Shown here piece after piece: positions 41,604 to 50,877 of a stretch of DNA of 64,000 nt. Made by a program: the position numbers and the translations under genes. The notes beneath the pieces were generated by a model that worked only from the letters and a program-made list of their open reading frames with translations, had not been told where the DNA came from and made no database searches. Positions within the stretch are counted from its first letter, which is position 1, and each line of letters opens with the position of its first letter. This DNA is from Prevotellaceae bacterium KH2P17 (GTDB lineage: Bacteria; Bacteroidota; Bacteroidia; Bacteroidales; Bacteroidaceae): NCBI GenBank assembly GCA_900199655.1, contig FZRE01000005.1, forward strand, positions 115,051-179,050, in the 5' to 3' direction.

Positions 41604-41651
41604 AACGCAACAGGCAAGCACCTGCGTAAGTGCTTGCCTGTCAGCGTTTTG
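41604..41651 (+). terminator. Strong terminator after GH92
   Basis: A perfect 12-bp stem, ACAGGCAAGCAC (41610-41621) with GTGCTTGCCTGT (41630-41641), extended by AACGC/GCGTT and ending in TTTTG. Confidence 0.9.
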
Positions 41652-41662
41652 TAAAAGCTATC

Positions 41663-41728
41663 GTTCAAGCCTCTTGAAGGATAGCATCAAGCGCCTTGAA
41701 CGATACCTTCAAGGCGCTTGAACGTGTC
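41663..41728. repeat. 22-nt-period stem array, locus E (3 units), reaching the dgt stop codon
   Basis: The best-preserved copy: units at 41663, 41685 and 41707, each with a perfect TTCAAG- or TCAAG-type stem. The last unit overlaps the dgt stop codon (41727-41729, minus strand) by 2 nt. Confidence 0.92.
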
Positions 41729-43067
41729 AGATAATGGGGAGGCTTATCCCGTTTATCTTCTGATAAACATCCAAGGCATAGACATCGGTCATGCCGCTGA
41801 TGTAGTCGATAACGGCCATCACGCGCGTTTCCAGGTCGCTGCTCTGGATGTCGTACTGGCTACTGAAGCGCTTGATGAGCTGCTGCGAGCGGAACTTGTC
41901 GGGCTTTACGGCAGCTGCAATGAGGTCGGCCAGCAGCGTTTCCATAATCTTGTAGCCCGACAGTTCTACGTCCAGCACGGGTTTACTCTGGTATATCTTG
42001 CGGTAGGACACCTGCTGGCAGTGGCTGTAGGCATCGCGTTGCAGCGGCGCGATGTGCTTGATGAGGCTGCCGCCGAAGGCTCCTTCGAGGATTGCCTGCT
42101 CGTTGTCAACGAACGCCTTGACGCATTCGGCCTCCAGTTTGCCCACGGCGCAGGCCCGCATATACACCACTTTCTCGTTCAGGTCGGTTACTCCCTCCTC
42201 GCTGATGCGCTGCAGGATGTGCTCCTGTTCTTGCTTGTCGAAGAACCCGAGCAGCAGTTTCTCGGTCTCGTCGAAGGTGAGTATCTTGAGTTTATGTGAG
42301 TCTTCGATGTCCATAATCTCATAACAGATATCGTCGGCAGCCTCCACCAGATACACCAACGGATGGCGCACGTACTGCAGGGGCTCACCGGGGGCGGAGC
42401 GACAAATAATGCCCAATTCATCGGCAATTGTTTTGTAGTCGGCCTCTTCGGACGAGAAGAAGCCGAACTTGCCGTGAGTGCCCGCCAAGGAGGAGGCAAA
42501 CGGGTACTTTACCATGCTGGCCAGGGTGGCGTAAGTCATTACGTAACCGCCGGCGCGGCGGCCGATGAAGCGGTGCGTAAGCAGCCTGAAGGCGTTCGCG
42601 TTGCCCTCAAAATGGGTGATGTCGTCCCAGAACCGCGGGCTCAGGCGGGGCTTCAGGGCCAGTCCCTCGCCCTCGGTAAAGAAGGTCTGTATGGCTTTCT
42701 CGCCGCTGTGACCAAAGGGCGGGTTGCCCAAGTCGTGTGCAAAGCCGGCGCTCTGGACTATAGTTCCAATCTCTTCAAACAGCGTTCCGCGCAGCTCGGG
42801 GTGCCGTTCCACGAGCCGGCGGGCCACGTCGTCGCCCAGCGACTTGCCCAGTGACGACACTTCCAAGGAGTGAGTAAGCCGGTTATGTACGAACACGCTG
42901 CCCGGCAGAGGGAACACCTGCGTCTTGTTCTGCAGCCTCCTGAAGGGGGCGGAGTATATCAGGCGGTCGCTGTCACGCTTGAATTCCGAGCGGTCGTCGT
43001 GGCGTTGCGCATGCTGGTTTTCCTGTCCCAGGCGCTTGTTGGATATCAGTCGTTGCCATTCCATCAT
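41727..43067 (-). CDS. dgt: Deoxyguanosinetriphosphate triphosphohydrolase
   Basis: 446 residues. HD-domain enzyme that cleaves dGTP (or other dNTPs) to the nucleoside and triphosphate. N-terminal FKRDSDRLIYSAPFRRLQNKTQV (shown to the family pattern), VHNRLTHSLEVSSLG and the HD pair in GFAHDLGNPPFGHSGE, all diagnostic. A long C-terminal helical part follows. The first codons give two possible starts, 43067 or 43064. It faces away from dut, and both act on dNTP pools. Confidence 0.94.
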   Translation of the reverse strand: MMEWQRLISNKRLGQENQHAQRHDDRSEFKRDSDRLIYSAPFRRLQNKTQVFPLPGSVFVHNRLTHSLEVSSLGKSLGDDVARRLVERHPELRGTLFEEIGTIVQSAGFAHDLGNPPFGHSGEKAIQTFFTEGEGLALKPRLSPRFWDDITHFEGNANAFRLLTHRFIGRRAGGYVMTYATLASMVKYPFASSLAGTHGKFGFFSSEEADYKTIADELGIICRSAPGEPLQYVRHPLVYLVEAADDICYEIMDIEDSHKLKILTFDETEKLLLGFFDKQEQEHILQRISEEGVTDLNEKVVYMRACAVGKLEAECVKAFVDNEQAILEGAFGGSLIKHIAPLQRDAYSHCQQVSYRKIYQSKPVLDVELSGYKIMETLLADLIAAAVKPDKFRSQQLIKRFSSQYDIQSSDLETRVMAVIDYISGMTDVYALDVYQKINGISLPII

Positions 43068-43092
43068 ATTTCCGTGAGTTTTGATTGATACG

Positions 43093-43100
43093 CAAAAGTA
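43093..43100 (-). promoter_or_regulatory. -7 promoter box of dgt
   Basis: TACTTTTG on the minus strand, 26 nt before the ATG. Confidence 0.5.
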
Positions 43101-43164
43101 ATGTAAAATTGCCTAATTTCTTGCTTTTTACTGGCAAAAATGCACTTATATGCACAGAAATCAT

Positions 43165-43172
43165 TAATTTTG
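43165..43172 (+). promoter_or_regulatory. -7 promoter box of the dut operon
   Basis: TAATTTTG, 10 nt before the dut ATG at 43182. Only about 65 nt separate it from the dgt box on the other strand, so the two promoters are back to back. Confidence 0.5.
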
Positions 43173-43181
43173 CAGCTACTT

Positions 43182-43619
43182 ATGGTAAAGATAAAAGTCA
43201 TCAATAAAGGGCACCAGCCGCTGCCCGCATACGCCACTTCGCAAAGTGCGGGGATGGATTTACGTGCCAACATCGACGAGCCCGTTACCCTGCACCCGCT
43301 CGAGCGCAGGCTCATACCAACCGGACTGCACATCGCCCTGCCTGCCGGATACGAGGCCCAGGTGCGCCCCCGCAGCGGGTTGGCGCTCAAACACGGCATC
43401 ACCGTGCTCAACACTCCGGGCACTATCGATGCCGATTACCGCGGAGAGGTGATGGTGCTGCTGGTCAACTTCTCGCCCGAAGACTTCGTTGTGAACGATG
43501 GCGAGCGCATTGCGCAGATGGTGGTGGCACGCTGCGAAAACGTCGATTTCATCGAAACAGACGAGCTCGGCGATACAGCACGCGGCACGGGTGGCTACGG
43601 CCATACCGGCGTGGAATAA
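43182..43619 (+). CDS. dut: Deoxyuridine 5'-triphosphate nucleotidohydrolase
   Basis: 145 residues, trimeric dUTPase. Hydrolyses dUTP to dUMP, keeping uracil out of DNA. All five motifs are visible: [44 protein letters not shown] and [10 protein letters not shown]. The start was set at MVKIKV; the longer frame from 43140 crosses the promoter. First gene of the four-gene operon running to 47946. Confidence 0.97.
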   Translation: MVKIKVINKGHQPLPAYATSQSAGMDLRANIDEPVTLHPLERRLIPTGLHIALPAGYEAQVRPRSGLALKHGITVLNTPGTIDADYRGEVMVLLVNFSPEDFVVNDGERIAQMVVARCENVDFIETDELGDTARGTGGYGHTGVE

Positions 43620-43643
43620 ATGCAGCAAAACTGAAACTGAACT

Positions 43644-45428
43644 TTGAAAATCAAACAAGCACATATCGCCCTGCTGGTTGTGGCGCTCCTGCTGCTCACG
43701 GCCATAGCTCCTTCTTTCGCCAAGCGCAAGAAGAACGCCCCCGTGCAGGCTCCCGTAGAGCGGCTCTCGCCCGCTGACCGCAAGCGGTTCGACTACTTCT
43801 TCCTCGAAGCCGTGCGCCAGCAGAACGCCGGCAAGTACGCTTCGGCCTACGAACTGCTGCGCCATTGCCTCCGTATTGACCCCGATGCAGCCGAAGCCTA
43901 CTTCATGCAGTCGCCGTATTTCATGGCCTTGAAGCAGGACAGTGCTGCCCTGGCGTATCTCGAAAAGGCAGCATCGTTGCGCCCCGACAACTCTACCTAT
44001 CAGGAGAGACTTGCCGCCAGCTACATCAACTCGCAGCAGTTTGGCAAGGCCACCGAGGCCTACGAGAAGCTCTACGCCGCCAACCGCGAGCGCATAGACG
44101 TGCTCGAAGTGCTCTCGAACCTGTACGAACAGGCCAAGAACTACGACAAGATGCTCGACGTTATAGATCGGATGGAGCAGCTGGAGGGCATGAGCGAAGA
44201 GCTTACCCTGTCCAAGGTGCGGGTCTATGAGCTCAAGGATGACAAGAAATCGGCCTACAGGGCGCTCGCTGCTTTGTGCGAGGAACATCCCAACGAACCC
44301 AACTACAAGGTCATGATGGGCAACTGGCTCCTGCAGAACGACCGCAAGCAGGAGGCCTACAAGCTCTTTCTCGAGGCCCGGAAAGCCGACCCCGAGAATG
44401 CTTACGTGCAGACCTCGCTCTACGATTACTACCGTGCCAACGGACAGGAAGCCGAGGCTGACGCGCTGATGGAGCGCATCCTGGTGAGCCCCAAGACGGC
44501 TCCTGACACCAAAGTCTCCATGATGCAGCAGCTCATTCGCGACAACGAGCAGCAAGGAGGAGACAGTACAAAGATACTATCGCTCTTCGGTCGCATGCTT
44601 GAAGCCAACCCCAAGGACACCACCTTGCGTGAACTCAACGTGGCCTACATGGCCCTCAAGAAGATGCCTCAGGACACCCTGGCCCATGCCTTGCGCGGAT
44701 TGCTGGCCGTGGCACCCGACAACGCCGGCGCCAGTTTGCAGCTTATCCAGCTCCTGTGGCCCCAACAGCGGTGGGACGAGATTATCTCCGTGAGCGGCTC
44801 TGCAGCCCAGTACAACCCTGCCGAGATGCCTTTCTACTACTTCCTGGGCCTGGCCCACTACCAGAAAGATGAGAAGCAGAAGGCTATGGAGAGCTTCCGG
44901 CACGGCGTGAACGAGGTGAACGACAAGAGTGATCCTAACCTCGTGAGCGACATGTACGCCATGATGGGCGACATACTGCATGACAGAGGCAAGGACAACG
45001 AGGCCTTTGCTGCCTACGACAGCAGCCTGCAGTGGAAGCGGGACAACTATGCAACACTGAACAACTACGCCTATTACCTGAGTGAACTGGGCCGCGACCT
45101 GAAGAAAGCCGAGCAGATGAGCTACCTGACCATCAAGGCCGAGCCCAAGAACTCAACCTATCTGGACACCTATGCGTGGATTCTCTTCAAGCAGGAGCGC
45201 TACGCCGAGGCCAAAATCTACGCCCAGCAGGCGCTCCAGAACGATACGGACACCATCCAGACATCCGTCTATTACGAGCACTTAGGCGACATTCACGCCG
45301 TGCTCAACGAAGTTCCGGAGGCCGTGGACTGCTGGACAAAGGCGCTGAAAGTCGGCTCCGGCTCGCCGTTATTGCCCAAGAAACTCAAACTCAAAAAATA
45401 TATAAGCGATGAAAAGACAACTCGTTAA
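43644..45428 (+). CDS. Exported tetratricopeptide repeat protein (TTG start)
   Basis: 594 residues. Begins at TTG, giving MKIKQAHIALLVVALLLLTAIAPSFA, a good signal peptide; no ATG fits before the signal. The rest is a chain of TPR helices from about residue 45 to 560 (for example YASAYELLRHCLRIDPDAAEAY, and CWTKALKVGSGSPL at the end), suggesting a periplasmic scaffold. Conserved next to DUF4292 and EnvC genes in Bacteroidales, so a role in envelope assembly is plausible. 24 nt after dut; it overlaps the next gene by 20 nt. Confidence 0.87.
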   Translation: MKIKQAHIALLVVALLLLTAIAPSFAKRKKNAPVQAPVERLSPADRKRFDYFFLEAVRQQNAGKYASAYELLRHCLRIDPDAAEAYFMQSPYFMALKQDSAALAYLEKAASLRPDNSTYQERLAASYINSQQFGKATEAYEKLYAANRERIDVLEVLSNLYEQAKNYDKMLDVIDRMEQLEGMSEELTLSKVRVYELKDDKKSAYRALAALCEEHPNEPNYKVMMGNWLLQNDRKQEAYKLFLEARKADPENAYVQTSLYDYYRANGQEAEADALMERILVSPKTAPDTKVSMMQQLIRDNEQQGGDSTKILSLFGRMLEANPKDTTLRELNVAYMALKKMPQDTLAHALRGLLAVAPDNAGASLQLIQLLWPQQRWDEIISVSGSAAQYNPAEMPFYYFLGLAHYQKDEKQKAMESFRHGVNEVNDKSDPNLVSDMYAMMGDILHDRGKDNEAFAAYDSSLQWKRDNYATLNNYAYYLSELGRDLKKAEQMSYLTIKAEPKNSTYLDTYAWILFKQERYAEAKIYAQQALQNDTDTIQTSVYYEHLGDIHAVLNEVPEAVDCWTKALKVGSGSPLLPKKLKLKKYISDEKTTR

Positions 45429-46302
45429 GATATGCGTTGTGGCCTTTGTGGCCATGCTGGCTTCGTGCGGAGTCAAGAAAGCGATAGTAAACACCACGCC
45501 GAAGCCTGCCCCCGCGCCGGCTCCCGTGCAGCAGCAGGCCGCTCCGGCACGCAAGCTGGCGTTCGTGCAGAGCGTCTCCGACCGGCAGCTCTACCAGCAG
45601 AACATCGTCAGCAGCCTGTCGTTCAGCCTCAAGGCAGGCAGCAAGGACATCTCCGTTCCCGGCTCGCTGCACATGCGCAAGGACCAGGTTATCCGTCTGC
45701 AGCTCTTCATCCCGCTGCTCGGCAGCGAGGTGGGGCGCCTCGAGTTCACCCCGTCTTACGTGCTGGTGATAGACCGCATCCACAAGGAATACGTCAAGGC
45801 AGCCTACAACCAGCTCGACTTCCTGCGCGAGAACGGGCTCGATTTCTACAGCTTGCAGGCCCTCTTCTGGAACCAGTTGCTGCTTCCGGGCACGCAGAAG
45901 GTGAGCGAGACCGACCTCAGCCGCTTCGAAGCCAATCTCGAAACGGCCGGAACCACCGTCCCGGTTACCTACCGCAACGGCAAGATGACGTTCCAGTGGA
46001 ACGCCTCCAGGCAGGATTCAAAGATAGAATCGGCCATCGTCAACTACCAGAGTGCTACCCACGGCATGTCCCAGTTGGTGTGGAAGTACGCCAACTTCAT
46101 GCCCGTTGGCGTGAAGTTCTTCCCCGCCTGGCAGCAGTTCTCGTTCACAACGAGCGCCGTGCAGAGCCGCAAGAACGCCACCGTAACGCTCGACATGGAC
46201 AAGCTGACGACCGACTCTGACTGGGAAACGCTTACAACCGTGTCCGACAGGTACAAGCAAGTGGACGCCCGGGAGGCGCTCGACAAATTACTCAAGATGT
46301 AA
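45409..46302 (+). CDS. DUF4292 family lipoprotein
   Basis: 297 residues. Lipoprotein signal MKRQLVKICVVAFVAMLASC, then a Pro/Ala-rich linker (TTPKPAPAPAPVQQQAAPAR) and a beta-rich domain at about 55-290 with SLSFSLKAGSKDISVPGSLHM and VIRLQLFIPLLGSEVGRLEF. The fold type recalls LolB/LolA-like or outer-membrane lipoprotein-sorting domains, which would fit its envelope context, but the function is not established. The start lies inside the end of the TPR gene. Confidence 0.88.
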   Translation: MKRQLVKICVVAFVAMLASCGVKKAIVNTTPKPAPAPAPVQQQAAPARKLAFVQSVSDRQLYQQNIVSSLSFSLKAGSKDISVPGSLHMRKDQVIRLQLFIPLLGSEVGRLEFTPSYVLVIDRIHKEYVKAAYNQLDFLRENGLDFYSLQALFWNQLLLPGTQKVSETDLSRFEANLETAGTTVPVTYRNGKMTFQWNASRQDSKIESAIVNYQSATHGMSQLVWKYANFMPVGVKFFPAWQQFSFTTSAVQSRKNATVTLDMDKLTTDSDWETLTTVSDRYKQVDAREALDKLLKM

Positions 46303-47946
46303 ATGAGACGACTAATCATTATATTCATGGCTCTGGCGTGCACGCTCTCAATGGGCGCGCAGCAGAAGCGCACCACCACGCGCAGCCGTACCCGGACCAC
46401 CCAAACAACCAAGAAACGAACCACCACCCGCAGGAAGACCGCCTCTACCCGCAAGAAGACGGCCACCTACACCAATGCTTCCATCCGCGGACTGCAGAAG
46501 CAACGCTCCGCCCTACAGCGCCAGCTGCGCCAGCAGGAGCAAGCTCTCAGGGCCAACAAGGCCGATGTAAAGAACCGCCTGCAGAACCTCATGGTCATTA
46601 ACGGCGAGATAGAAGAGAAGCAGAAGTCGATAGAAGGCATCCAGCAGGAGATACACCACATCGAAGGAAACATCGGAATACTGAAGTCGCAGCTCCAAAC
46701 ACTCGAGCAGCAGCTCCGGGAACGCAGGGCCAAGTACGTGCAGTCCATGCGCTACATGGCACGTCACCGCACCGTGCAGGACAAGATGATGTTCATCTTC
46801 TCGGCCAAGAACTTCGCCCAGATGTACCGCCGGCTGCGCTTCGTGCGCGAGTACGCCTCGTACCAGAAGGCCCAGGGCGAGATGGTGAAGGCTAAGCAGC
46901 AGCAGGTGAACGACAAACACAAGCAGCTGGAGCAGGTCAAGGGGCAGAAGAACACGCTCCTGGGGCAGAACCGCAAGGCGCAGACGGAACTGCAAGGCAA
47001 GCAGACCGAGCAGCAGAAAGCCGTGGAGGGACTGCAGCGACAGCAGAAGACGATACAGGGAATTATATCCGAACAGCGGCAGAAGAACGCCGCCCTGAAC
47101 GCCCAGATAGACCGGCTGGTGGCCATAGAGGTGGAGAAGGCCCGCGCCCGTGCTGCCGCCGAGGCCAAGCGAAAGGCCGAAGCAGCCGCTGCGGCCAAGC
47201 GCCGCGCCGAGGAACTGGCCCGCAAGAAGGCTGCCGCCGAGGCAGCAGCACGCGAGAACGCCCGCCGCATTGCCGAGGCCAAAGCACGTGAAGCCAAGAT
47301 GAAAGCCGAAGCTCAGGCCGCCGCCGAGGCCACCCGCCGCGCCGAGCAAGCCCAGAGTGAGGCCGCCGCCCGCTCGGCAGCAGAGCGCCAGGCACGGGCC
47401 GAACAGGAGGCCCGCGAGGCCCGCGCAGCCCGCGAAGCGGCCGAACTGAAGGCCCGGAGTGACGAAGCCCGCTCGCGCAAAGAGATTGCCCGGGCCACGG
47501 AGAGTGCCGGAGAGGCGTCGCGCCTAAGCTCCGTAGACCGCATGCTGAGCGGCGGTTTCGAGGCCAACCGCGGCCGTCTGCCCATGCCCATCACGGGCAG
47601 CTACAAGATAGTGAGCCACTTCGGACAGTACAATGTCGAAGGACTCAAGGGCGTAACACTCGACAACAAGGGCATCAACATCCTCGGCCAGCCCGGCAGC
47701 CACGCCCGCAGCATCTACGACGGAGAGGTGAGCGCGGTGATGTTCTTTGGCGGTTCGTACCTCGTCATGGTGCGCCACGGGGCCTACATCTCGGTTTACT
47801 GCAACCTTCGTTCGGTCAACGTAAGCCGCGGCCAGAAAGTTTCAACCCGCCAGGCACTGGGCACCGTGGGTGCCGACAACATCCTGCAGTTCCAGCTGCG
47901 GCGCGAGTCGGCCAAACTGAACCCCGAAGCCTGGCTCGGCAGATAA
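46303..47946 (+). CDS. envC: EnvC-like murein hydrolase activator (degenerate LytM domain)
   Basis: 547 residues. A signal-like N-terminus (MRRLIIIFMALACTLSMGAQ), a basic Thr/Arg/Lys stretch (20-60), a long coiled coil (about 65-260), then about 140 residues dominated by Ala, Arg, Glu and Lys, and a C-terminal LytM domain (about 430-547, GSYKIVSHFGQYNVEG to LNPEAWLGR). The zinc ligands of active M23 peptidases are missing: no H-x3-D and no H-x-H. This matches EnvC, which activates septal amidases rather than cutting itself. Begins directly at the stop of DUF4292. Confidence 0.9.
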   Translation: MRRLIIIFMALACTLSMGAQQKRTTTRSRTRTTQTTKKRTTTRRKTASTRKKTATYTNASIRGLQKQRSALQRQLRQQEQALRANKADVKNRLQNLMVINGEIEEKQKSIEGIQQEIHHIEGNIGILKSQLQTLEQQLRERRAKYVQSMRYMARHRTVQDKMMFIFSAKNFAQMYRRLRFVREYASYQKAQGEMVKAKQQQVNDKHKQLEQVKGQKNTLLGQNRKAQTELQGKQTEQQKAVEGLQRQQKTIQGIISEQRQKNAALNAQIDRLVAIEVEKARARAAAEAKRKAEAAAAAKRRAEELARKKAAAEAAARENARRIAEAKAREAKMKAEAQAAAEATRRAEQAQSEAAARSAAERQARAEQEAREARAAREAAELKARSDEARSRKEIARATESAGEASRLSSVDRMLSGGFEANRGRLPMPITGSYKIVSHFGQYNVEGLKGVTLDNKGINILGQPGSHARSIYDGEVSAVMFFGGSYLVMVRHGAYISVYCNLRSVNVSRGQKVSTRQALGTVGADNILQFQLRRESAKLNPEAWLGR

Positions 47947-47988
47947 AGTTCTTTAGGCCTCAACTTGTAAAATAAAGATGCCCAGAAA

Positions 47989-48034
47989 AGGTGCTTCCGC
48001 AACTTTCAAACCAGAAAGCGCGGAGGCACCTTTT
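47989..48034 (+). terminator. Terminator of the dut-envC operon
   Basis: AGGTGCTTCCGC (47989-48000) pairs with GCGGAGGCACCT (48020-48031), 12 bp with one G-T, followed by TTTT. Confidence 0.88.
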
Positions 48035-48081
48035 CCGTTTCTGAACCCTTGTTCCGTGCCTCCGAAAAGCCCGTTTGCCGC

Positions 48082-48213
48082 CTTCGCCGTGCTTGAACGA
48101 TAGCTTCAAGCCGCCCGGAGATGCCCTTCAAGCCCCTTGAAGCATAGCTCCGGCAGCCCGAAAACACCCCTTTCAAGCCCTTGAACCTATCCCTCAAGCC
48201 CTCCGAAAATAAC
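48082..48213. repeat. 22-nt-period stem array, locus F (6 units)
   Basis: Units start at 48082, 48104, 48126, 48148, 48170 and 48192. It is the longest array in the window and lies about 50 nt after the envC terminator. Unit 3 is the best stem (TTCAAG-CCC-CTTGAA); others are partly decayed. Confidence 0.88.
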
Positions 48214-48462
48214 CTAAAATACACAAACCGTTGATTTCCAACCCTTTATAAAATCCCGTTTCCGGCCCGTATTTGCCGCCAGCCACCCGTCTGTTTGCAA
48301 ATACGCGAAACTGCGGAGGGTAAATGTAAGGATAAATGCAGGCCGTTTCTTGCAAATACATAGGCAGCTTTCTCGGTGTTGTTAATTTGGAGTTAAATCG
48401 CGTTAAATAAACAAAAAAACGGATTTAAGTATTAATTAATGATAATGAAGCTCTTTTTTCAG
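48214..48462. other. AT-rich leader region of the outer-membrane gene
   Basis: No ORF or repeat is recognised. Base composition falls towards A and T before the promoter at 48463. Confidence 0.4.
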
Positions 48463-48470
48463 TATATTTG
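48463..48470 (+). promoter_or_regulatory. -7 promoter box of the outer-membrane barrel gene
   Basis: TATATTTG, 26 nt before the ATG at 48496 and after the ATG at 48439, which decides the start. Confidence 0.55.
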
Positions 48471-48495
48471 CAGTCAACCATTAGTTTCGGTAGAT

Positions 48496-50787
48496 ATGAA
48501 GTTTGGACTGTTATTATTCTCTTTGTTGTTTTCTTCGCTTGCTTATGGGCAGGAAACCATACGCGGCATGGTCTGCGATGAAACCGATTCTGCGGGCGTT
48601 ATGGGTGTTGTAGTAGACTGTACTGCGGATTCCGTTCTCGTGGCCAGGGTGGTTACGGACGGTAAAGGAAAGTTTGCAGTTACGGCAGATGGGCGCAAAA
48701 CCACTCTCATCAAGTTCACCCACGTGGGTTATGCACCTTATTTTCTGTCGCTGCCCGTGCAGAAAAAGCAGGACATAGACCTGGGTGTCATCTATCTGAA
48801 GCCCGCAGATACAGCCTTGGGCGAGGTAACCGTGGTTGCCAATGCCAACAGGATAGACAGAACCCTCGTTATACCGTCGAAACAGGATGTGCGGGTTTCA
48901 GAAGACTTTTACGGCTTGCTGCTGACCATGAACTTGCGTAACATGAAGGTTGACGTGCTCAACAAGAAAGTAACTGTTGGCGGTAAGCGCCCTTTGTGGA
49001 AAATCAATGGCATCCCGAAAGATGAAAGCGAGATAGCAACCGTGCGGCCGCAGAATGTAGAACGGATAGAATACAGCGACTTGCCGTCTGCCCGGGAGGC
49101 TGACAGAGGCTACGGAGGCGTGGTAAACATTATCCTTAAAAAACAGGATAATGGCGTGATGATAGCTGCAAATGCCATGACCGCTTTCACCACGGGCTAT
49201 GTAAACGGAGGCGTACAGGCACTGTATCACAAGGATAAGAACGACTTCTACGTTACTTATTCAACCTCCTACCGCGGCTATCGGAAGTGGACAAAAGACG
49301 AGAACAGCCTCTTCATCAGTCCCGTTGATACGATTGTGAGAAACGCAACGGGTGTTGAAAGCCGCTTCGGTTATATCAGTCAGAACATCAACCTGGGCTT
49401 TATGCGTGCCATTGACGCCCGGACAGCGTTCAGCATCACATTGAGAAACCCGCTGTACTACCAGCACAACATTCCGAAATCCATTCTTCAGAACGGTGTG
49501 AACAGAGAGACAAATTCCTCTTACCGGGGATACACGCCCGCTGTTGACGTGTTTTTTGGCAAGACTTTCAGTAATAATGACCGGCTGGAGCTGAATGTTG
49601 TGGGCACGTACAGCCTGAAGGGAAAGTCTCTTTACACCACGACGGATGTCCTGAACGGACAGAATACAGGCACATACACCATGCCCGCCGACACAAAACG
49701 CCGCTCGCTGATTTGGGAAGCGTTCTATTCACACAACTTCGGGCAGATGAGGCTCATGGTTGGAGTGCAAAACACGATGGGCAAAAGCACCAATACGTAT
49801 TACAATCCCAGCGTTTCGCGCGATGAATTGAGCGAAAACAACACGTATGCCTATACACAGTTAAGCGGCGCTTTGGGCAAACTGCAGTACTCACTGGGCA
49901 CGGGATTGAAGTATAACAACATGGATAACGGGCAAAGACGTGAGTATTGGCGTAACCAGTCGCAGCTAACGCTGTCCTATTCTCCGTCCAAGAACCTGTT
50001 CTTACGGTATTACGGCGTGTATTATCCCACCATGCCAAGCCTGTTTGCCCTGACGAGCGTGGTTCAGAGAATAGACGACCTGCAGCTGTTGACGGGCAAT
50101 CCAACCCTCCGTTCTACGCAGAACTTCTATAACAGCATGCTTGTTTCGTATTCCCGTAACAAGTTTAATTCTGACCTGCAGGTTACATACCGGTATGCTG
50201 ACAGGCCTATCTTCATGCACATTGACTATGACAACGGGCAGCAACTCTTTGTTCAGAGGTATATAAACGGCATCTATGGCTCGCAGTTAAACCTTAATTA
50301 TTCTGCATCACTGAAAGAGATATTCGGTTTCATGAATGTTTCCGGCGAGTGCGGTTACAGCTATTTCAGGTCTAAAGCCGAAACCCTGGCCCACACGTTG
50401 GGAAACTTCTACTGGAGCATGACGGTTCAACTGTACTATAAACAGTTCACTTTGTCTGCTTACATGATGCAGCCACGGAAAGTGCTCGACAATGAAATCA
50501 TCTCAAGAGATGAGAAAGTTTCAAGAATTACGCTGGCATGGAAAAAGCAAAACCTTACACTTACGGCTGCCGTCTTTAATCCGTTTACTCCCCAAGGGAG
50601 CAACTATATAGACCAATCTCTTTCCAAGTATAATCCCGGAAAGAGCAAAGTAGCCATCCATGACAATGGGAATATGTTTACGCTTGGCTTCTCCTGGAAC
50701 TTTAGTTTTGGCAACAAAGGCAATTCTTCCAGAAGAAGTTTGAACAATACGGACAGTGGCAACAGCATATTGAGGGCCAATCCGTAG
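48496..50787 (+). CDS. TonB-receptor-like outer membrane beta-barrel protein (OMP beta-barrel family 3)
   Basis: 763 residues. Signal peptide MKFGLLLFSLLFSSLAYGQ, a carboxypeptidase-like regulatory domain (about 20-100, ETIRGMVCDETDSAGVMGV), a plug-like region (about 105-215 with LGEVTVVAN, KINGIPKDESEIATV, RGYGGVVNIILKK), then a long run of beta-strands to NMFTLGFSWNFSFGNKG. It resembles the barrel family often seen with envelope signalling systems rather than SusC. Ligand unknown. Base composition is more AT-rich than the neighbours, which could hint at transfer. Convergent with argE. Confidence 0.87.
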   Translation: MKFGLLLFSLLFSSLAYGQETIRGMVCDETDSAGVMGVVVDCTADSVLVARVVTDGKGKFAVTADGRKTTLIKFTHVGYAPYFLSLPVQKKQDIDLGVIYLKPADTALGEVTVVANANRIDRTLVIPSKQDVRVSEDFYGLLLTMNLRNMKVDVLNKKVTVGGKRPLWKINGIPKDESEIATVRPQNVERIEYSDLPSAREADRGYGGVVNIILKKQDNGVMIAANAMTAFTTGYVNGGVQALYHKDKNDFYVTYSTSYRGYRKWTKDENSLFISPVDTIVRNATGVESRFGYISQNINLGFMRAIDARTAFSITLRNPLYYQHNIPKSILQNGVNRETNSSYRGYTPAVDVFFGKTFSNNDRLELNVVGTYSLKGKSLYTTTDVLNGQNTGTYTMPADTKRRSLIWEAFYSHNFGQMRLMVGVQNTMGKSTNTYYNPSVSRDELSENNTYAYTQLSGALGKLQYSLGTGLKYNNMDNGQRREYWRNQSQLTLSYSPSKNLFLRYYGVYYPTMPSLFALTSVVQRIDDLQLLTGNPTLRSTQNFYNSMLVSYSRNKFNSDLQVTYRYADRPIFMHIDYDNGQQLFVQRYINGIYGSQLNLNYSASLKEIFGFMNVSGECGYSYFRSKAETLAHTLGNFYWSMTVQLYYKQFTLSAYMMQPRKVLDNEIISRDEKVSRITLAWKKQNLTLTAAVFNPFTPQGSNYIDQSLSKYNPGKSKVAIHDNGNMFTLGFSWNFSFGNKGNSSRRSLNNTDSGNSILRANP

Positions 50788-50810
50788 GCTTGAGGTAAAA
50801 GGAGAGGGAG

Positions 50811-50848
50811 AAAAAAGAAAAGAGGTACGTGGCTTGCGCGTACCTCTT
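50811..50848 (-). terminator. Terminator of the argE-like gene (probably bidirectional)
   Basis: AAGAGGTACG (50820-50829) pairs with CGTACCTCTT (50839-50848). The minus strand then reads TTTCTTTTTT, a good T tract. Confidence 0.85.
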
Positions 50849-50877
50849 CCCGTTGTTTGAACAGAGGACGGAAGTTT

